Below are positions 5,452 to 7,854 of a stretch of 7,854 bases of DNA, in pieces (within the stretch, counting starts at the first letter, position 1; each line of letters opens with the position of its first letter). Origin of the DNA: Bacillota bacterium (GTDB taxonomy: Bacteria > Bacillota > Clostridia > Oscillospirales > Acutalibacteraceae); assembly GCA_023401495.1 (NCBI GenBank), contig JAEXDU010000251.1, forward strand, positions 1 through 7,854, given 5' to 3'. Position numbers and translations under genes: made by a program. The notes under the pieces are model-generated. The model did no database searches. It was given only the letters and a program-made list of their open reading frames with translations, and was not told the origin of the DNA.

Positions 5452-6264
5452 TCATTTTTTAGAAGAAAACTTCGTGCTGCGCCGCACAGTGGGTCTGGCG
5501 GCAGTTTTCGGGCGCTCCGGCTCCGATTCGGCGGCTTTGTCCTCTTTTGCCGCGACCATCAGGCGCTTGACTTCTTCCCCGGTCAGGTTCCGCCACTGCC
5601 CCGGCTGGAGCATTCCCAGACGAACGGGGCCGACAGCGGTGCGCTTGAGGCGGGCGACATCCAATCCCAGAGTTTCACACATTTTTCGGATCTCGCGGTT
5701 GCGGCCCTCATACAGAACGATTTCCAGCACAACTCTGCCCGGCTCCTGTGAAATGATATGCACATTGGCGGGCGCGGTTTTCTGGCCGTCGATCACAATT
5801 CCAACGGCAATCTGCGTCAGCTGATCCTCCGTTACGCCGGGGCGCACGGTGACGCGGTATGTTTTCGGCACATGCTTTGAGGGGTGCGTCATCGCGTTTG
5901 CAAACGCACCGTCGTTTGTCATCAAAAGCAGGCCTTCCGATTCTCTGTCGAGCCGGCCCACGGGGTAAACCCGTTCCGGAATCTCGCTGACCAGCTCCGC
6001 CACGCATTTGCGGTCCATTTCATCGCTCATGGTCGTGATGAATCCGCGGGGCTTGTGCAGCATGATATATATATTTTTGCTGCGCTTTACGACATTTCGT
6101 CCGTGAACCGTCACCTTGTCTTTGCGTACGTCCACCTTGTCGCCGATCTTCGCAACCATTCCATTGACGCGCACGGCACCGGCGGCGATCAGCTCCTCCG
6201 CTTTTCTGCGGGATGCGATTCCGCTGTCCGCGAGCATTTTTTGCAGTCTTACGTCTTTTGCCAT
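5452..6264 (-). CDS. rluB: Pseudouridine synthase, RluB family (23S rRNA)
   Basis: This 270-residue protein converts a uridine in 23S rRNA to pseudouridine (position 2605 in E. coli numbering for RluB). An S4 RNA-binding domain is at the N-terminus, with RLQKMLADSGIASRRKAEEL (6-25) and GAVRVNG (29-35). The RsuA/RluB catalytic domain has KPRGFITT (71-78), YPVGRLDRESEGLLLMTNDG (100-119) with catalytic Asp106, PKTYRV (133-138), EGRNREIRKM (186-195) and VARLKRTAVGPV (203-214). The last 35 or so residues are a charged, Lys/Arg-rich tail of low complexity, common in Firmicute members. AGGAAG six nt before the ATG supports the start. The gene follows dacB after 28 nt, echoing the B. subtilis neighbourhood where rluB lies near dacB, and it ends at the terminator at 5406-5447. 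RluF/RsuA-type specificity cannot be fully excluded. Confidence 0.93.
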   Translation of the reverse strand: MAKDVRLQKMLADSGIASRRKAEELIAAGAVRVNGMVAKIGDKVDVRKDKVTVHGRNVVKRSKNIYIMLHKPRGFITTMSDEMDRKCVAELVSEIPERVYPVGRLDRESEGLLLMTNDGAFANAMTHPSKHVPKTYRVTVRPGVTEDQLTQIAVGIVIDGQKTAPANVHIISQEPGRVVLEIVLYEGRNREIRKMCETLGLDVARLKRTAVGPVRLGMLQPGQWRNLTGEEVKRLMVAAKEDKAAESEPERPKTAARPTVRRSTKFSSKK

Positions 6265-6292
6265 AAATTACTTCCTAACTGAATTTTCTGAT

Positions 6293-7450
6293 TTATTGGA
6301 AAATCGATTTGATTTTGTCCCATATTTTTTCCATCCGTGTTTTTTCCGGCTGAGGGCAGTCTACCGCCTGCTCCGCCAGAAGCGGAACCTCGATAATCAC
6401 CTTCCCGTCGAGCCAATAGCTGACGGAACCCACCATTTCCCCTTCTCTGATGGGAGCATAAACGAAATGCGGAAGCTCCACCATCTGCACAAGCCGCGCG
6501 ATTTCATCGTCCGTCAGTGAAATGTTGTCCGCCGAGCCGGGGATCACCGAAATCGTATCGGTCATGCCGCCAACAACGGGAAGCGTATAACGCAGGGAAG
6601 CGGTATCCGGGGTAAACGAATGCAGCTTTGCAAAGCCATAGTCATAGAGCTTGATATGATCATCCCAGTCATTCGGCGCATTGAGCGTAACCGCCACAAG
6701 GCGAACGCCGTCCCGCTGGGCCGCGCTGACCAGGCACCGCCCCGCCTTTTTGGTAAAGCCGGTTTTGATGCCGATGCTGTCCGGATACAGACTGAGCAGG
6801 CGGTTATGGTTCCCATAGTTGATCGTCTGCTCCGGGTTGATAAACTTGACAGTCATCTGCTTTTGCGAGACGATCCCTGCAAACCGGCTGTTGTTCATCG
6901 CCTCGATCCCCAAAAGCGCCATGTCGTACGCAGTGGAATAGTGCTGATCCGAATCCAGGCCCGAGGGTGTAACGAAGTGGGTATTCTTCATGCCGATTTC
7001 CTGCGCACGGGCATTCATCAGCTCCGCAAATTTTGTCACATTGCCGGCCATGGCAATCGCCGCGGTGTTGGCGGCATCGTTGCCCGAAACCATCATCATT
7101 CCCACGGCAAGATCGCTCAAACGAAGCTTGTTCCCGGGCATCAGCCCCATGGAGGAACCTTCCACCCGAACCATCTCATCCGTAACGGTTACGACCGGGT
7201 CCTTGACTTCGGCCTGCTCCAACGCGAGCAGGGCCGTCATGATTTTCGTTGTGCTGGCCATGGGCAGCTGCAGGGATTCCTGCTTAGCAAACAAAACCTT
7301 GCCGCTGTCCGCATCGATCAATACTGCCGCTTTGGCAGAAATCTCAGGCGTGCTGGTTTTCGCCTGTTCCTGCGCAGACACCGCCGGGAACAGCGGGATC
7401 ATCAGAACTGCCGCGGTCAGTACCGCAAAAAATCTCTTTAACAAACTCAT
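6293..7450 (-). CDS. dacB: D-alanyl-D-alanine carboxypeptidase (peptidase S11, DacB/PBP5 type)
   Basis: This secreted penicillin-binding protein removes the terminal D-Ala from peptidoglycan stem peptides, controlling cross-linking. In sporulating Firmicutes, DacB acts on spore cortex. Residues are numbered from the GTG at 7453, so from the preferred ATG all shift by one. A signal peptide runs to about residue 27 (basic LLKRFF, hydrophobic core, AVSA then QE). The active-site triad is complete: Ser67-Thr-Thr-Lys70, Ser123-Gly-Asn125 and Lys230-Thr-Gly232. GMKNTHFVTPSGLD (154-167) is the usual S11 segment. A C-terminal beta-rich domain follows, and the tail MEKIWDKIKSIFQ looks like an amphipathic membrane-anchoring helix. 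The length (385-386) is normal. GCAGG six nt before the ATG is the ribosome binding site but lies in a hairpin (7453-7479). The dacB symbol rests on context (ytfJ, rluB) and length; dacF or dacA is possible. Confidence 0.92.
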   Translation of the reverse strand: MSLLKRFFAVLTAAVLMIPLFPAVSAQEQAKTSTPEISAKAAVLIDADSGKVLFAKQESLQLPMASTTKIMTALLALEQAEVKDPVVTVTDEMVRVEGSSMGLMPGNKLRLSDLAVGMMMVSGNDAANTAAIAMAGNVTKFAELMNARAQEIGMKNTHFVTPSGLDSDQHYSTAYDMALLGIEAMNNSRFAGIVSQKQMTVKFINPEQTINYGNHNRLLSLYPDSIGIKTGFTKKAGRCLVSAAQRDGVRLVAVTLNAPNDWDDHIKLYDYGFAKLHSFTPDTASLRYTLPVVGGMTDTISVIPGSADNISLTDDEIARLVQMVELPHFVYAPIREGEMVGSVSYWLDGKVIIEVPLLAEQAVDCPQPEKTRMEKIWDKIKSIFQ

Positions 7451-7452
7451 CA

Positions 7453-7479
7453 CCTGCCTGCTAATAGTATGCAGGCAGG
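7453..7479 (-). promoter_or_regulatory. Hairpin masking the dacB ribosome binding site
   Basis: In the ytfJ-dacB gap a perfect 9-bp stem (CCTGCCTGC with GCAGGCAGG) encloses a 9-nt A/T-rich loop. It is extendable by one G-U pair. The 3' arm is the only purine-rich Shine-Dalgarno-like sequence before dacB and ends two nt before the ATG. There is no T-tract, so it is not a terminator. The 5' arm begins 14 nt after the ytfJ stop, within reach of a terminating ribosome. This would allow dacB translation to depend on ytfJ translation. Confidence 0.6.
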
Positions 7480-7493
7480 CGCCGGTTTAGTAG

Positions 7494-7854
7494 TTAGATT
7501 TGAGGATCGTCCAGCTTGCCGGATTCAGAAGAAGACGCAGATTTTTTCGCTTTCTTCTGTGCGATCATGTCGTTGACCTTGTCGAATACCTCGGGAACCA
7601 TCCCGATCACGCGGTCGACTGAACCGTGGTACGGGTCAACCTGCATCATCCGCACATTTCCGCCGCTGATGGTCAGAAACGCCACCGGCTGAATGGTGAT
7701 GCCCGCTGCTGCGCCGCCGCCGAACATATTCCTATCTGCGGCAGCCTTTGCCGGAAGATCGGAACCGCCGGAGCCGAAGCCGTAAGAAATTTTTGAAATC
7801 GGAATGATGATTGTGCCGTCCGGCGCCGTGATGGGGTCGCCGATAATCGAATTG
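7494..7854 (-). CDS. ytfJ: GerW/YtfJ family sporulation protein, 5' end outside the window
   Basis: The visible 119 C-terminal residues run open from the window edge to the TAA at 7496-7494. They begin NSIIGDPITAPDGTIIIP, then ISKISYGFGSGGSDL, FGGGAAAGITIQPVAFLTI and GNVRMMQVD. These four blocks, in this order, are the signature of the YtfJ/GerW family, which in Bacillus is made during sporulation and affects germination. Full-length members are about 130-150 residues, so perhaps 15-30 N-terminal residues are missing. The tail is Lys/Ser-rich and ends in an acidic patch. dacB starts 43 nt downstream. In many clostridia this gene follows scpA-scpB; that cannot be checked here. The biochemical function of the family is not established. 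Confidence 0.93.
   Translation of the reverse strand, partial: NSIIGDPITAPDGTIIIPISKISYGFGSGGSDLPAKAAADRNMFGGGAAAGITIQPVAFLTISGGNVRMMQVDPYHGSVDRVIGMVPEVFDKVNDMIAQKKAKKSASSSESGKLDDPQI

Noticed and set aside
6620..7441. 273-codon open frame on the plus strand
   Set aside because: Antisense to dacB, whose complete set of active-site motifs shows which strand codes. The plus-strand translation has no domain signature.
1..7854. Mobile element, CRISPR array, tRNA/rRNA or defence system
   Set aside because: No spaced direct repeats, transposase motifs, terminal inverted repeats, tRNA-like folds or nuclease/defence domains were seen. All genes are housekeeping, sporulation or metabolic.

Overview
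The window looks like chromosomal DNA from a spore-forming anaerobic Firmicute. It most resembles an Oscillospiraceae/Ruminococcaceae-type clostridium, though that placement is inferred from gene content and not proven. Three things point there: the Bacillus/Clostridium gene order yicC(yloC)-remA(ylzA)-gmk, a GerW/YtfJ-family sporulation protein, and a DacB-type D,D-carboxypeptidase next to RluB. All eight genes I can support lie on the minus strand, in three transcription units. No tRNA, rRNA, CRISPR array, insertion sequence or prophage trace was seen.

Reading in the direction of transcription (from high to low coordinates), unit 1 is ytfJ (7494-7854, 5' end outside the window), dacB (6293-7450) and rluB (5452-6264). 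It closes with a strong intrinsic terminator at 5406-5447. The two internal gaps are 43 and 28 nt. A perfect 9-bp hairpin that buries the dacB ribosome binding site fills most of the first gap.

Unit 2 starts at a near-consensus housekeeping promoter (5333-5361) whose spacer is almost filled by a perfect 16-bp palindrome, a good candidate operator. After a leader of about 140 nt come three biotin-dependent carboxyl-transfer genes: an acyl-CoA-type carboxyltransferase (3827-5185), a biotin carrier protein (3345-3773) and an oxaloacetate decarboxylase alpha / transcarboxylase 5S-like carboxyltransferase (1931-3331). A terminator region follows at 1852-1909. Neither a biotin carboxylase nor a membrane Na+-pump decarboxylase subunit is present. 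The set therefore matches the 12S + 1.3S + 5S composition of a soluble transcarboxylase, in which the carrier would shuttle CO2 between an acyl-CoA and pyruvate/oxaloacetate. The 12S-like subunit is compact and has lost or altered several canonical motifs, so its real acyl substrate and even its activity are open.

Unit 3 has its own promoter (1801-1829) and carries yicC (861-1739), remA (562-837) and gmk (1-569, 3' end outside the window). remA and gmk overlap by 8 bp. The unit combines an RNA endonuclease-family protein, a DNA-binding matrix regulator and a nucleotide kinase, an arrangement conserved in Firmicutes.

The most interesting points are the transcarboxylase-like module with its divergent 12S-like subunit, the palindrome inside its promoter, and the RBS-sequestering hairpin ahead of dacB.
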